A DNA stretch of 64,000 nt from Candidatus Gastranaerophilales bacterium (GCA_944324865.1 CALUXW010000001.1:124001-188000), one strand, 5' to 3'. Shown: positions 1 through 9,114, counted from the first letter of the stretch. Program-made: numbers and translations. Notes: a model not told the origin generated them from the sequence alone.

Positions 1-928
1 TTAGTTTTATGATAAAATCATCCATAATTTCTTGAGCTTGTCGCTCTGTTAGTGTGCCGTTTTTTATATCTCTTTCACTGTATATATCAAGAAATGTTGA
101 AACTCTACCAAGTGACATTGCAGCGCCATTTTGGTCTTTAATTGCCGCTAAATATCCAAAATATGTCCACTGTACAGCCTGATGGAAGTTTTTTGCAGGT
201 TGTGATATATCATATCCATAACTTTGCGCCATTGTTTTAATTGCTTCAAGGGCAATAATTTGTTCTGAAATTTCTTCTCTTTCACGTATAATTTCAGATG
301 TCATATTTAATCTGTCAGAGGAAGCTTTTTCGGCTTGTTTTTCATCAATTAATCGGTCTATACCGTATAATGCAACACGCCTATAGTCACCAATTATTCT
401 ACCCCTTCCGTATGCATCTGGCAGTCCTGTAATTATCCCGCTTTTTCTGCAAGCACGAATTTCCGGAGTATATGCCTGAAATACACCCTCGTTGTGCGTT
501 TTTCTGTATTTAGTGAATATTTCTTTTACTTTTTCATCCTCTTTTAATCCGTATGCTTTGCAAGAAGCTTCAACCATTCTGTGTCCACCCCAAGGCATTA
601 TTGCCCTTTTAAGTGGTGCATCAGTTTGGACTCCGACGATAAGTTCATTCTCTTTATCAATATAGCCCGGATTATACGCATCAATTTCGGATGGAGTAGA
701 AACATCAGCATCAAGTAAGCCATTGTTTTCATGTTCTTTTTTCATTAATTCTTTTACTTTTGACCATATATTAAGGGTCCTTTCCGTTGGTTCCGATAAA
801 AAGCTTTCATTACCAAGGTATGGTGTATAATTGCATTGTATAAAATCAACCACGTCAATATTTTCAGTCCATATACCTTTATTAAAACCTTGCCAACAAG
901 GCATAGTTTTATCAAGAGTGCATTCCAT
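1..928 (-). CDS. pflB: Pyruvate formate-lyase, N-terminal part (runs off the window)
   Basis: Glycyl-radical enzyme that cleaves pyruvate with CoA to acetyl-CoA and formate in the cytoplasm of fermenting cells. About 309 N-terminal residues are in the window. Reading down from the ATG at 926-928 gives MECTLDKTMPCWQGFNKG, followed by typical PFL stretches such as GLPDAYGRGRIIGDYRR and MSLGRVSTFLDIY. A strong ribosome binding site (AAGGAGA) lies just before the start. The active-site Cys-Cys pair and the glycyl-radical loop fall outside the window, so integrity cannot be judged. It is divergent from nrdD, another glycyl-radical enzyme. No pflA activase is visible here. Confidence 0.95.
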   Translation of the reverse strand, partial: MECTLDKTMPCWQGFNKGIWTENIDVVDFIQCNYTPYLGNESFLSEPTERTLNIWSKVKELMKKEHENNGLLDADVSTPSEIDAYNPGYIDKENELIVGVQTDAPLKRAIMPWGGHRMVEASCKAYGLKEDEKVKEIFTKYRKTHNEGVFQAYTPEIRACRKSGIITGLPDAYGRGRIIGDYRRVALYGIDRLIDEKQAEKASSDRLNMTSEIIREREEISEQIIALEAIKTMAQSYGYDISQPAKNFHQAVQWTYFGYLAAIKDQNGAAMSLGRVSTFLDIYSERDIKNGTLTERQAQEIMDDFIIKL

Positions 929-981
929 TATTTTCTCCTTTTTAATAAGTTATGTGTCGTTAATATGTTTGCTTTCGGCAA

Positions 982-1010
982 CAAATATAAAATTTCGGTG
1001 AAGCTGTCAA
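982..1010 (-). promoter_or_regulatory. Probable promoter of pflB
   Basis: On the minus strand a perfect -35 hexamer TTGACA (1005-1010) is followed, after 15-17 bases, by a TATATT/TATTTG -10 region (982-989). This would place the start of transcription about 45 bases before the pflB ATG. Assigned from hexamer match and spacing only. Confidence 0.5.
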
Positions 1011-1159
1011 TAAAAATTTTATTTAACTTTTTCATGATTGTCAAATTATTAACAAATGCATTATGTTAATTTTTGTTAATTTCGTTTTATCTAATTCTTA
1101 CTTTATTTAACCGATATTTAAAAATAATACTTCACACATGATCTATATTGGTATTATTA

Positions 1160-1266
1160 TAAAAATGTATCTTAAGGAAAGCAAGGGTGCAAGTCCCTCA
1201 CTGGTCCGCAGCCGTTACAGTCGGAATGCTTATTATACATTTGTATTACGAGACTAATAGGAGTTT
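1160..1266 (+). promoter_or_regulatory. Cobalamin (B12) riboswitch upstream of nrdD
   Basis: The leader contains the conserved B12-box core GGGTGCAAGTCCC (1185-1197), then a CCGC...CCGTTACAGTCGG element (1206-1223). An 8-bp closing stem pairs AAATGTAT (1163-1170) with ATACATTT (1235-1242), and an inner stem pairs AAGCA with TGCTT. A final hairpin TATTA-CGAGAC-TAATA ends directly against the AGGAG ribosome binding site of nrdD. This layout fits a compact cobalamin riboswitch that blocks translation when adenosylcobalamin is bound. B12 riboswitches are known in front of B12-independent ribonucleotide reductases in genomes that also hold the B12-dependent class II enzyme. A plausible promoter (TTCACA, 18-base spacer, TATTAT) lies just upstream at about 1131-1160. 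The rest of the 343-base gap between pflB and nrdD holds only the pflB promoter region. Confidence 0.85.
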
Positions 1267-1271
1267 TTCTC

Positions 1272-3530
1272 ATGCAGAATGCATTTAACAGTGACGATAA
1301 GGTCGTTAAATTTAAACCACTTGTTTTTGGTGAAGCTGTCAATGTTGTCAAGGAAGCAAATAAGGATTTCAGACAACAGTTTGTTAATGATGTTGATTGT
1401 AATTTAAGTTCTATTTGTATTGTCAAAAAAGATGGTACCAAGGAAAGATACAATGTAGATAAAGTTGTAAATGCCGTAAAGAAATCTGCATCAAGAATGC
1501 TTATAGAATTTAATAATAATGATATTGCTAAAATATGCAATTACGTGAATAAGAATGTATTGCTTCTTAATAAGTGCGAAGTTGATATTTTGGATATACA
1601 TAATATAGTTGAAAGTGCGCTTGAAGACATAAATCCAAAAGTAGCCCAAAGTTATAGAAACTACAGAAATTATAAGACTGACTTTGTGAAAATGTTGGAC
1701 AAGGTATTTCAAGAAAGTCAAAAAATTATGTATATAGGTGATAAAGAGAATTCCAATGCTGATTCTGCACTTGTGTCGACTAAACGTTCATTAATTTTTA
1801 ATCAACTAAATAAAGAACTTTATAAAAAGTTTTTCCTCACAGTCGATGATCTACAAGCAGTTCGTGATGGTTATATTTATATTCATGATATGCCTGCACG
1901 CAGAGATACGATGAATTGTTGCCTTTTTGATGTTGCAAATGTTTTAAAAGATGGTTTTGAAATGGGAAATTTATGGTATAACGAACCAAAAACACTTGAT
2001 GTTGCGTTTGATGTTATAGGTGATATTGTTATGGCTGCAGCAAGTCAGCAATATGGAGGTTTTACTGTACCCGAAGTCGATAAAATTTTATCTCCATATG
2101 CACAAAAGACCTTTAGTGCATGCTACGACAGATACATTTGCATGGGTCTGCCTTTTGAAAAAGCTGAACAAGAGGCAATGAAAGATGTAGAGCATGACTT
2201 TGAACAAGGTTTTCAAGGTTGGGAGTATAAATTTAATTCTGTTGCATCATCACGTGGTGATTATCCATTTATAACAATGACTTTCGGATTGGGTACTTCA
2301 AAATTTGAAAAAATGGCATCGCTTATTATGCTCCGTACAAGAGAAGCAGGACAAGGTAAAAAAACGTGCAAAAAACCTGTCTTATTTCCAAAGCTTGTAT
2401 TTTTATATGATGAAAATTTACATGCGCAGGGCAAAGAGTTGCATGACATATATCTTGCAGGTATTGAGTGTTCAAAAAAAGCGATGTATCCTGATTGGCT
2501 ATCATTAACTGGTGATGGATATGTGGCATCAATATATAAAAAATACAAAAAAGTGATATCACCGATGGGTTGTAGAGCATTTTTGTCGCCTTGGTTTGAA
2601 AGAGGTGGATTAAACCCTGTCGATGAATATGACTCACCTGTTTTTGTTGGTCGCTTTAATGTCGGTGCAGTCAGTCTGCATTTACCAATGATTTTGGCAA
2701 AAGCACGAAAGGAAAGTAAGGATTTTTATTCTGTACTTGATTACTATTTAGAGTTAATAAGGAAAATTCATATCAGAACCTATGAATACCTTGGCGAAAT
2801 GCGAGCTTCTATTAATCCGTTAGCTTTTTGCGAAGGTGGATTTTACAATGGGCATCTTAAACCGTCAGATAAAATTAAACCTTTACTTAAGGCTGCCACT
2901 GCTTCATTTGGTATTACAGCATTAAACGAATTGCAAGAATTATATAATGGTAAATCCTTAGTTGAAGATTGCACTTTTTCTCTTGAGGTAATGGAATATA
3001 TTAACAAGAAAATACAACAATTTAAAGTAGAGGATGGCAATTTATATGCAATTTATGGTACACCTGCTGAAAATCTCTGCGGATTGCAGATAGAACAATT
3101 TAGAAAAAAATATGGAATAGTTGACAAAGTTTCTGATAGGGGCTACGTTTCCAACAGTTTTCATTGCCATGTATCCGAAAAGTTGACACCTATTGAGAAG
3201 CAAAATATTGAAAATAAATTTTGGAATTTATTTAATGGCGGGAAAATTCAATATGTTAAATACCCTGTTTCTTACAACACAAAAGCTATTAACACACTTG
3301 TAAAAAGAGCTATGCAAATGGGTTTTTATGAGGGCGTAAATTTGTCACTTGCGTATTGTGACGAGTGTGGACATCAAGAGTTATCTATGGATGTTTGTCC
3401 TAAGTGCGGCAGCAAAAATTTAACTAAAATTGACCGTATGAACGGATATTTGTCTTACTCCAGAGTTAATGGTGATACTCGTTTAAATGATGCAAAAATG
3501 GAAGAAATAAAAGATAGGGTAAGTATGTAA
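1272..3530 (+). CDS. nrdD: Anaerobic (class III) ribonucleoside-triphosphate reductase
   Basis: Reduces ribonucleoside triphosphates to deoxyribonucleotides under anaerobic conditions using a glycyl radical. The 752-residue protein has an N-terminal ATP-cone (about residues 48-140) for allosteric control. A catalytic domain includes a Cys pair in the segment RRDTMNCCLFD. The C-terminal zinc site is made of C696, C699, C709 and C712, and the glycyl-radical loop reads RMNGYLS with the radical Gly near residue 725. The tail resembles the E. coli/T4-type NrdD. The start follows AGGAG within the riboswitch leader. It overlaps nrdG by one base, so the two are translationally coupled. Confidence 0.96.
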   Translation: MQNAFNSDDKVVKFKPLVFGEAVNVVKEANKDFRQQFVNDVDCNLSSICIVKKDGTKERYNVDKVVNAVKKSASRMLIEFNNNDIAKICNYVNKNVLLLNKCEVDILDIHNIVESALEDINPKVAQSYRNYRNYKTDFVKMLDKVFQESQKIMYIGDKENSNADSALVSTKRSLIFNQLNKELYKKFFLTVDDLQAVRDGYIYIHDMPARRDTMNCCLFDVANVLKDGFEMGNLWYNEPKTLDVAFDVIGDIVMAAASQQYGGFTVPEVDKILSPYAQKTFSACYDRYICMGLPFEKAEQEAMKDVEHDFEQGFQGWEYKFNSVASSRGDYPFITMTFGLGTSKFEKMASLIMLRTREAGQGKKTCKKPVLFPKLVFLYDENLHAQGKELHDIYLAGIECSKKAMYPDWLSLTGDGYVASIYKKYKKVISPMGCRAFLSPWFERGGLNPVDEYDSPVFVGRFNVGAVSLHLPMILAKARKESKDFYSVLDYYLELIRKIHIRTYEYLGEMRASINPLAFCEGGFYNGHLKPSDKIKPLLKAATASFGITALNELQELYNGKSLVEDCTFSLEVMEYINKKIQQFKVEDGNLYAIYGTPAENLCGLQIEQFRKKYGIVDKVSDRGYVSNSFHCHVSEKLTPIEKQNIENKFWNLFNGGKIQYVKYPVSYNTKAINTLVKRAMQMGFYEGVNLSLAYCDECGHQELSMDVCPKCGSKNLTKIDRMNGYLSYSRVNGDTRLNDAKMEEIKDRVSM

Positions 3531-4021
3531 TGAATTATCATGATATAACAACTGACGATATGCTTAATGGCGACGGCTTAAGAGTTGTGCTATGGGTTGC
3601 AGGTTGTACACACCATTGTAATGGATGTCAAAACCCTATTACATGGGATGTTACAGGTGGTATAACTTTTGATGCAGCAGCTGAAAGTGAGTTATTTGAA
3701 AAACTTAGTAAACCGCATATTGACGGAATAACCTTTAGTGGTGGTGACCCAATGCATCCGCTTAATCGTGAAGAAGTCTGCAGGCTTATTAAAAAAACAC
3801 ATGGATTATATCCTCAAAAAACAATTTGGCTGTATACAGGTTTTTTGTGGGAAGACATTAGAAATATTGACGAACTCAAATATGTGGATGTCATTGCTGA
3901 TGGTCGATTTGAATTAGATAATTTGGATAATAACCTGCATTGGGTAGGTAGCCCTAATCAGCGTGTAATAAATGTAAAATCTACCCTTGCAAGCGGAAAA
4001 GTAGTTTTGCATAATACATAA
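3530..4021 (+). CDS. nrdG: Anaerobic ribonucleotide reductase activating protein (radical SAM)
   Basis: Generates the glycyl radical on NrdD by reductive cleavage of S-adenosylmethionine with a [4Fe-4S] cluster. The 163-residue length is normal for NrdG. The cluster motif CxxxCxxC appears as CTHHCNGC (about residues 26-33), and the SAM-binding GGDP motif follows (TFSGGDPMHP). The start ATG shares its A with the TAA stop of nrdD. No clear terminator follows; the roughly 100 bases to the next gene hold only an imperfect inverted repeat near 4088-4112. Confidence 0.95.
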   Translation: MNYHDITTDDMLNGDGLRVVLWVAGCTHHCNGCQNPITWDVTGGITFDAAAESELFEKLSKPHIDGITFSGGDPMHPLNREEVCRLIKKTHGLYPQKTIWLYTGFLWEDIRNIDELKYVDVIADGRFELDNLDNNLHWVGSPNQRVINVKSTLASGKVVLHNT

Positions 4022-4124
4022 TTGTAACAATTGCTTAATATTTTTTCATATTTTCTAAATTTCTAAATAAATTGTGCCGACTATAAACTGGTAGTGTAAT
4101 GTATTACTAGTAAAGGATGGCTTT

Positions 4125-5960
4125 ATGGGAACTAACTTAAATCTAGGCGATGCTTTAAAGAAACGCTTATTCGAATCTAATGTAAATCTAAGCGATGTTT
4201 TAAAGAAAATCGCATCTGATGCCGGCTTTATTTCTTCAGCTGGCGGCAAATTCGCTGAAGGCGAATCACTTGAGGTTTTATTTGTGTCGGGTGGTACAAA
4301 TAATGCTGACACCATTGTATTAAAAGATACTAGCGGTGATAACTATAGTATTTCTGCGCAAAGCTTGCAAGGATTTTTGTCTGATGATGAGTATAATGCG
4401 CTTATTAACGGAGGAGCAAATAAAACTGAAGATGCATCTGCTACTAAAGGTGCTACAGAAATTGTCCTTGATGGTGCAGTTGAAGAAGTTGAAAAAACTG
4501 AAGCTACAAGCGAAACAAAAGATACATCGGCAATCCAAGATGAAATTGATGCGCTTGAAACCCAACGTGAAGCAAATCAAAAATCAATGGAAACCTTAAA
4601 AGACCAAATTGAAGACTTAAAAGAACAAATCGAACAATCAATCCAAGATGCTCTTGCTGCAATGGAAGAAATTGAAGAAGAACAGAAGAAAAAAGCAGAA
4701 GAAGTTGTAGCTGAAGAGTTGAAAAAATTCCAAGAATCCAATGGCGCTATGTCGCAAGATGAATTCAGCTCTAATGTTAAAAGTGCATTGGCTGCGATCA
4801 ATCCTTCTATGGGAGAAGCATTAACTTATATTATGTCTGCAGATAATAATATGGCATTAATGAGCAATTTATTAAATCAGCTAAGTCAAAAAATTGATAT
4901 CGACAAACAACTAGGTGATCAAATTGATGGCAAGGAACAAGAGCTCGAAGCTGCAAAAGCTGCTGCAGAAGCTGCTAAAAGTGCTGCATCATCTTCATCT
5001 TCATCTTGCAGACCTTGCGACCCCATTGGTGCAAATTTCGGCGAAAATCTCGGGTTTGACCTTGACGGTGATGGTGATGCAGGTCAAATACAGATTGATT
5101 TCTTCTATGACGAAGACGGCGACGGTAAAATTAACTCTATGAACGATTTTGTTGGTGCTAAGTCTGATGCATCCGGTGCTGATGGTTGGGATGAAATGTC
5201 AGCTATGGATGTTGATGGTGATGGAACTATTTCAGACGATGAGCTTGCAAACAACAATGTCAAAGTAATGATTACTGAGGTAGATGACGACGGTACAAAA
5301 TCTCAAAGGGCATTGTCTATCGAAGAATTTACGGAACAAGTCGGAAAAGGCGACTTAGAAATTTCTACACAAAAACATGACGAAATTAATAATAATGTAG
5401 TTGGACCATTTGGATTTAGTGATAATGATAGTAACCAAATGTTAGGCACATTTGATATCGGTTTTAGTGAAGATGACAGCGTAGATACAATCGGATATCA
5501 AACACTTGATGATCAAAATTGGCTCGTTGAAAATTATTCAGATAACATGGACATCGAAAGTCTAAAAGCTGAAGGTGTTGATGTATCTGCTGTTGAATCA
5601 GCAAATGCAGAAGAAGCAGGCGAATTAAGTCAATTTGAAGAATTTGTTAAACAATATCAAGATGAAGTAATGCCTCAATTGCAAACTGAAATTAATGATG
5701 CATATGCACAATTAGGCTTAACGCAAGAATCCATAAGTATTTTCAAAGATCTTGCCGAAGCAACTGCTGAACTTGAAGGTACAAAAATTGCAAATAAACT
5801 TGAAGAACAAGAAAAACAAGCAACTCAAAAAGCCGAAGAACAAGAAGAACAAGCTGATGAAGCCGAAGAAGCTGCTGAAGAACAACAAACTCAACAAGTT
5901 GATGCACATGAAGAAGCAGAGCAAGAAATCCTTGAAGAAAAAAAACTTGAGGATGAATAA
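4125..5960 (+). CDS. Acidic coiled-coil protein with EF-hand-like calcium loops, unknown function
   Basis: I do not recognise this 611-residue protein. It begins with two similar short helices (LNLGDALKKRLFESN and VNLSDVLKKIASD). A strongly charged coiled coil follows (about 138-205), then an Ala/Ser-rich linker to CRPCDP (295-300). Next come three Asp-rich loops at about 312-323, 329-341 and 362-373. The third, DVDGDGTISDDE, is a textbook EF-hand loop. The last 100 residues are a Glu/Gln/Ala-rich coiled coil. There is no signal peptide or membrane segment. It stands alone, with AAAGGA before the ATG and a strong terminator after it. Calcium binding is inferred from the loops; a structural or surface role is a guess from composition. 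Confidence 0.8.
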   Translation: MGTNLNLGDALKKRLFESNVNLSDVLKKIASDAGFISSAGGKFAEGESLEVLFVSGGTNNADTIVLKDTSGDNYSISAQSLQGFLSDDEYNALINGGANKTEDASATKGATEIVLDGAVEEVEKTEATSETKDTSAIQDEIDALETQREANQKSMETLKDQIEDLKEQIEQSIQDALAAMEEIEEEQKKKAEEVVAEELKKFQESNGAMSQDEFSSNVKSALAAINPSMGEALTYIMSADNNMALMSNLLNQLSQKIDIDKQLGDQIDGKEQELEAAKAAAEAAKSAASSSSSSCRPCDPIGANFGENLGFDLDGDGDAGQIQIDFFYDEDGDGKINSMNDFVGAKSDASGADGWDEMSAMDVDGDGTISDDELANNNVKVMITEVDDDGTKSQRALSIEEFTEQVGKGDLEISTQKHDEINNNVVGPFGFSDNDSNQMLGTFDIGFSEDDSVDTIGYQTLDDQNWLVENYSDNMDIESLKAEGVDVSAVESANAEEAGELSQFEEFVKQYQDEVMPQLQTEINDAYAQLGLTQESISIFKDLAEATAELEGTKIANKLEEQEKQATQKAEEQEEQADEAEEAAEEQQTQQVDAHEEAEQEILEEKKLEDE

Positions 5961-5977
5961 TCAAATAACTAAATATT

Positions 5978-6002
5978 AAACGCCCCAAAAGGGGCGTTTT
6001 TT
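5978..6002. terminator. Rho-independent terminator, usable from both strands
   Basis: Perfect 9-bp stem AAACGCCCC/GGGGCGTTT with an AAAA loop, followed by a run of T. It ends the EF-hand/coiled-coil gene and reaches the last codons of the convergent exporter gene. Confidence 0.92.
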
Positions 6003-7599
6003 ATATAACACCACGATGTTTAAAGATTCTGTAATATGCTCGTATTGTTGTAATAATTTTTCTTTTCTTTGGCATCTTAAAAAGTAATATAAAAGGTATT
6101 GCTAGTATACACATTAGCGAGAGTAATAAAAATACGTCATAGAATGCACATAGCTTAGATTGCAAAAGCATTTGTTTATACAAATATCCGCTAGCCTTTT
6201 TTGCTGCTAAATATGGGGCAAAATATGTTAAAAATTTTGATTTTAAAATAATTATTTTATATTGAAAATTCAAATTTGTTGGCGAAAGATATGCTACAAG
6301 GTAATTTTGATGAATTTGTGACACTCTTGTGACAAAAGTGGATACAGCTGAAGTAGAAACAGCAGTAACAATATTTTTAAATAGCGCATGTAGTCCTGCG
6401 GCATCAGCAAGTTTGGTTTTGGAAAGGGTAATAAACGATAATGCGCTGACAGGGACAAAAGTTACTGCTATCCCTATTCCTAAAATGATATTTGGTAAAA
6501 TTATGCTTTCAATTGAAGCTGTGGTATTTAAGCGTGAAAACATAAATACAGATATTGACATAATTATAAGTCCAATTACTGTTAAGAGTCTATTTTCGAC
6601 TTTATCGGCAATTCTGCCCATAATTAATAACCCTAAAAAACATGAAACAGCTCTGGGAAACACTGAAACACCTGCAAAATATGGTGAATAACCAAGCATA
6701 TTTTGACCAAACATAGGGATTAATAACAAAGTTCCATATAGCATAATGTTTATAAATGAGCTTATAAAGGTGCCAATTAAAAAATTTCGATCCTTAAATA
6801 CCCTAACATCGACAATTGGCTTTTTTGTTTCTAATTCCCATACATAGAAAAATACAAATGATACAACTGAAATTAAAGTTAACCAGTAAATCCAATAAGT
6901 ATCAAACCAATTAAATTGTTCACCTTTGTCTAGAACAATTTGCATACAACCCATAGCAAGAATAATGGACAATAAACCGACATAATCCATTTTTCTTTTT
7001 GGTGCATTGAGAGTTTTTTCAGAATTTATGAAAAATTTTATTAATAATAGACTAATTAAACAGATTGGTATATTCATTATAAAGACCCACTTCCATGAAT
7101 AGTTATCTGTCAGATAGCCTCCGACAAAAGGACCAAAAAGTGGTGAAAACATTGCTGCAAACCCAAAAAAACCCATTGCAACACCTTTTTTCTCAGGTGG
7201 AAATGTGTCAAGCAAAACTGCCTGTGCCAGTGGCAAGAGTGCCCCACCGGCAGCACCTTGTACTATACGACATAATATTAACATGTGTAAATCTTTGCAT
7301 AAAAGGCATAAAATACAACCTAAACAAAACAGACTTACACTCCAATATGCAACGCTTTTTTTACCGCTTGTATTTAACCACCAACCGAATATGGGTAACA
7401 TTATACCGCCTGAAATAATATATGCCGTAATTATACTGTTTGCCTCGTATGGTGTTGCGCCAAAATAGCCTGCAATATGTGGTTGACATACATTTGTGGC
7501 AGATGAAGCAACCATGGACATAAATGCAGGTAAAAGTATTGTAATTGCGACAATATAAGGATTTACTTTTTTTGGTTTTGTTGTTAATTGCTTGTTCAT
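6001..7599 (-). CDS. DHA2-family (EmrB-like) multidrug efflux MFS transporter
   Basis: A 532-residue inner-membrane proton antiporter of the 14-helix DHA2 family. Family features include the N-terminal TNVCQPHIAGYFGATPYEA region, the LCRIVQGAAGGALLPLAQA segment (motif C-like) and the FFGFAAMFSPLFGPFVGG helix after it. It is close to the broken emrB at 30655-32279, with matching blocks throughout, including the MLLQSKLCAFYDVF/LTMQSRLFAYFDTF tail region. It has no adaptor gene beside it. A 14-bp-arm palindrome covers its ribosome binding site and is nearly identical to the marR/tolC operator at 33862-33885. It may therefore be controlled by that MarR protein and work with EmrA and the NodT-like channel encoded there. 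The substrate is unknown. Confidence 0.92.
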   Translation of the reverse strand: MNKQLTTKPKKVNPYIVAITILLPAFMSMVASSATNVCQPHIAGYFGATPYEANSIITAYIISGGIMLPIFGWWLNTSGKKSVAYWSVSLFCLGCILCLLCKDLHMLILCRIVQGAAGGALLPLAQAVLLDTFPPEKKGVAMGFFGFAAMFSPLFGPFVGGYLTDNYSWKWVFIMNIPICLISLLLIKFFINSEKTLNAPKRKMDYVGLLSIILAMGCMQIVLDKGEQFNWFDTYWIYWLTLISVVSFVFFYVWELETKKPIVDVRVFKDRNFLIGTFISSFINIMLYGTLLLIPMFGQNMLGYSPYFAGVSVFPRAVSCFLGLLIMGRIADKVENRLLTVIGLIIMSISVFMFSRLNTTASIESIILPNIILGIGIAVTFVPVSALSFITLSKTKLADAAGLHALFKNIVTAVSTSAVSTFVTRVSQIHQNYLVAYLSPTNLNFQYKIIILKSKFLTYFAPYLAAKKASGYLYKQMLLQSKLCAFYDVFLLLSLMCILAIPFILLFKMPKKRKIITTIRAYYRIFKHRGVI

Positions 7600-7604
7600 T
7601 AATC

Positions 7605-7636
7605 TATCCTTGTGTTATGATGATAACACAAGGATA
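7605..7636. promoter_or_regulatory. Palindromic operator (MarR-type) before the DHA2 exporter
   Basis: Perfect 14-bp inverted repeat (7605-7618 and 7623-7636) around GATG. The inner half-site CTTGTGTTAT and its complement occupy 7609-7632. The same 24 bases, with one central change, occur at 33862-33885 upstream of marR and tolC. The site lies between the dtxR-like stop and the exporter start and covers the exporter's AAGGAT ribosome binding site. Confidence 0.75.
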
Positions 7637-7637
7637 A

Positions 7638-8054
7638 TTATTTGCAAAATTTACTTTTAAAATCATTGTTACAGGTCTTTTTATAGTAATTAGTAAACTT
7701 AATTAGTCTTTTAAGCATGTCTTGTGAGATTATATGTTCAATTGCACATGCGTTTTTTTGTGCTTCGCTGTGTGATGCGCCTAAAATATCTTTAAAAAAA
7801 ATGTACAGTGACTGGTGCTTAGCGATTATTTCTTTTGCAGCTTCTTCACCTTGAACTGTTATTGATATAGAATTATATCTGCCATAATTAATAAGATTTC
7901 TATTTGCAAGTTTTTTAAGTGCTTCAGTTGTAGATGCACGAGTAACTCCGAGTGCTTTTGATACATCAATAGCTTTTACAGAATTATTTTTTTCCAAGAT
8001 TAAATAAATGGTTTCTAAATAATCTTCCAAACTGGATGTTAATTTATCACTCAT
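7638..8054 (-). CDS. DtxR/MntR-family metal-dependent transcriptional repressor
   Basis: A 138-residue cytosolic repressor. The N-terminal winged helix (about 8-65) shows the family pattern SLEDYLETIYLILE, then VSKALGVTRASTTEALKKL as the recognition helix. The following dimerisation/metal-binding region contains H-Q-S-L-Y-I-F-F and CAIEHIIS, which matches the ligand-bearing helices of MntR/IdeR. It lacks the C-terminal SH3 domain, as in MntR. It lies 30 bases downstream of the membrane protein 8085-9107 on the same strand. The DtxR-like palindrome ahead of that gene suggests autoregulation by iron or manganese. Which metal it senses cannot be told from sequence. Confidence 0.88.
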   Translation of the reverse strand: MSDKLTSSLEDYLETIYLILEKNNSVKAIDVSKALGVTRASTTEALKKLANRNLINYGRYNSISITVQGEEAAKEIIAKHQSLYIFFKDILGASHSEAQKNACAIEHIISQDMLKRLIKFTNYYKKTCNNDFKSKFCK

Positions 8055-8084
8055 TTTATTATTATGTTTATTTTTTGCAACTTG

Positions 8085-9107
8085 TCAATCTTTTTTGTTC
8101 TTGTTTGTGTATCCTGTGGCTGCCCTGTATCCTGATATTAAATACATTATAGGTAAAAGCGGCTCTATCCACTTTACTCCCGATAATATACCTGCTGTTG
8201 CTATATCATCAGTATGCAATGCAATATCAATAGCTTCAGGCTTTCTATATTGATATTCATAGTTTGTTTTTTTATATTTATTAATTATCGGATGAACAAT
8301 TTTATTACTAACAAAATTAGCTATATAACTGCCTCCAACTACTCCAACTGCAAGTATTCCACATAGTATTGCAAGTGTTTTTTTAGGTGCACTTAGAGAC
8401 TTTATAATACCTGCCTGATTCATTTTTTCTGCAGTGTATAAAAATGTTGCTGCACCTAAATTGCAAAGAAATATATTTGCAAAAAATTGGTAAAAACCTT
8501 CTTTAAACTTATTTACAGTTTTTTCATTTGTGTATTCATTCGTAATCTTGTCTGATAAAATTCCGCCAAATATTCCGCTAATAACCGGTATAAAGCCCAA
8601 GATAGAAAGTTTGGATATTTCATTAAAAATTTCTTTGCTACTTACGCTATCTTTTGTGCCAAAGAGTGAATTTATAAGTTCTGTAGACGAATCTTTTTTG
8701 TGATTAATATTACTAAGTAAAAAATCTGTTTCATTAGGGTTTAAGAATTTTGTTTTAGCCTTATTTAGTATTTGTTTAACCCTTTCAGATTCAATTTTGT
8801 TTTCCAGTATAAATTTACTTATTTGTGCGTTCTGTTTTTTTAAAATCTCATTTGAAGATAAATTGTTGATTAGTTTCTCGCCATTGATTCTAATAAATTT
8901 ACAACCTAAAATAGTTGATGAACAAATGCAAGCCATGATAATAATATTTTTTATGGCACTTTTCTTTCTTTCGTCTTTTGGCTTTTCAAATATGTCTTTT
9001 GTAGCAAATAAAAGTGCGGTACTAGACATCAAAAGTGGCATTTTTTCACCTAATTTTGATGATAGCAATGGTTGATCTAAAAATTTAGTTATAGAAGTAA
9101 TTTTCAT
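8085..9107 (-). CDS. Multi-pass membrane protein of unknown function, likely metal-regulated
   Basis: No family recognised. The 340-residue protein begins MKITSITKFLDQ. It has at least four hydrophobic segments, near residues 53-72, 167-186, 208-226 and 243-262, separated by Lys/Asn-rich loops. The middle (about 85-150) is polar and helical. The gene starts 8 bases after a 36-bp DtxR-like palindrome and probably forms an operon with the DtxR-type repressor that follows. That context suggests a link to metal homeostasis, but there is no transporter signature. Confidence 0.75.
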   Translation of the reverse strand: MKITSITKFLDQPLLSSKLGEKMPLLMSSTALLFATKDIFEKPKDERKKSAIKNIIIMACICSSTILGCKFIRINGEKLINNLSSNEILKKQNAQISKFILENKIESERVKQILNKAKTKFLNPNETDFLLSNINHKKDSSTELINSLFGTKDSVSSKEIFNEISKLSILGFIPVISGIFGGILSDKITNEYTNEKTVNKFKEGFYQFFANIFLCNLGAATFLYTAEKMNQAGIIKSLSAPKKTLAILCGILAVGVVGGSYIANFVSNKIVHPIINKYKKTNYEYQYRKPEAIDIALHTDDIATAGILSGVKWIEPLLPIMYLISGYRAATGYTNKNKKD

Positions 9108-9114
9108 ATTTATC

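Noticed and set aside
4088-4112. Imperfect inverted repeat before the EF-hand protein
   Set aside because: Mismatched short arms; could be chance in AT-rich DNA.
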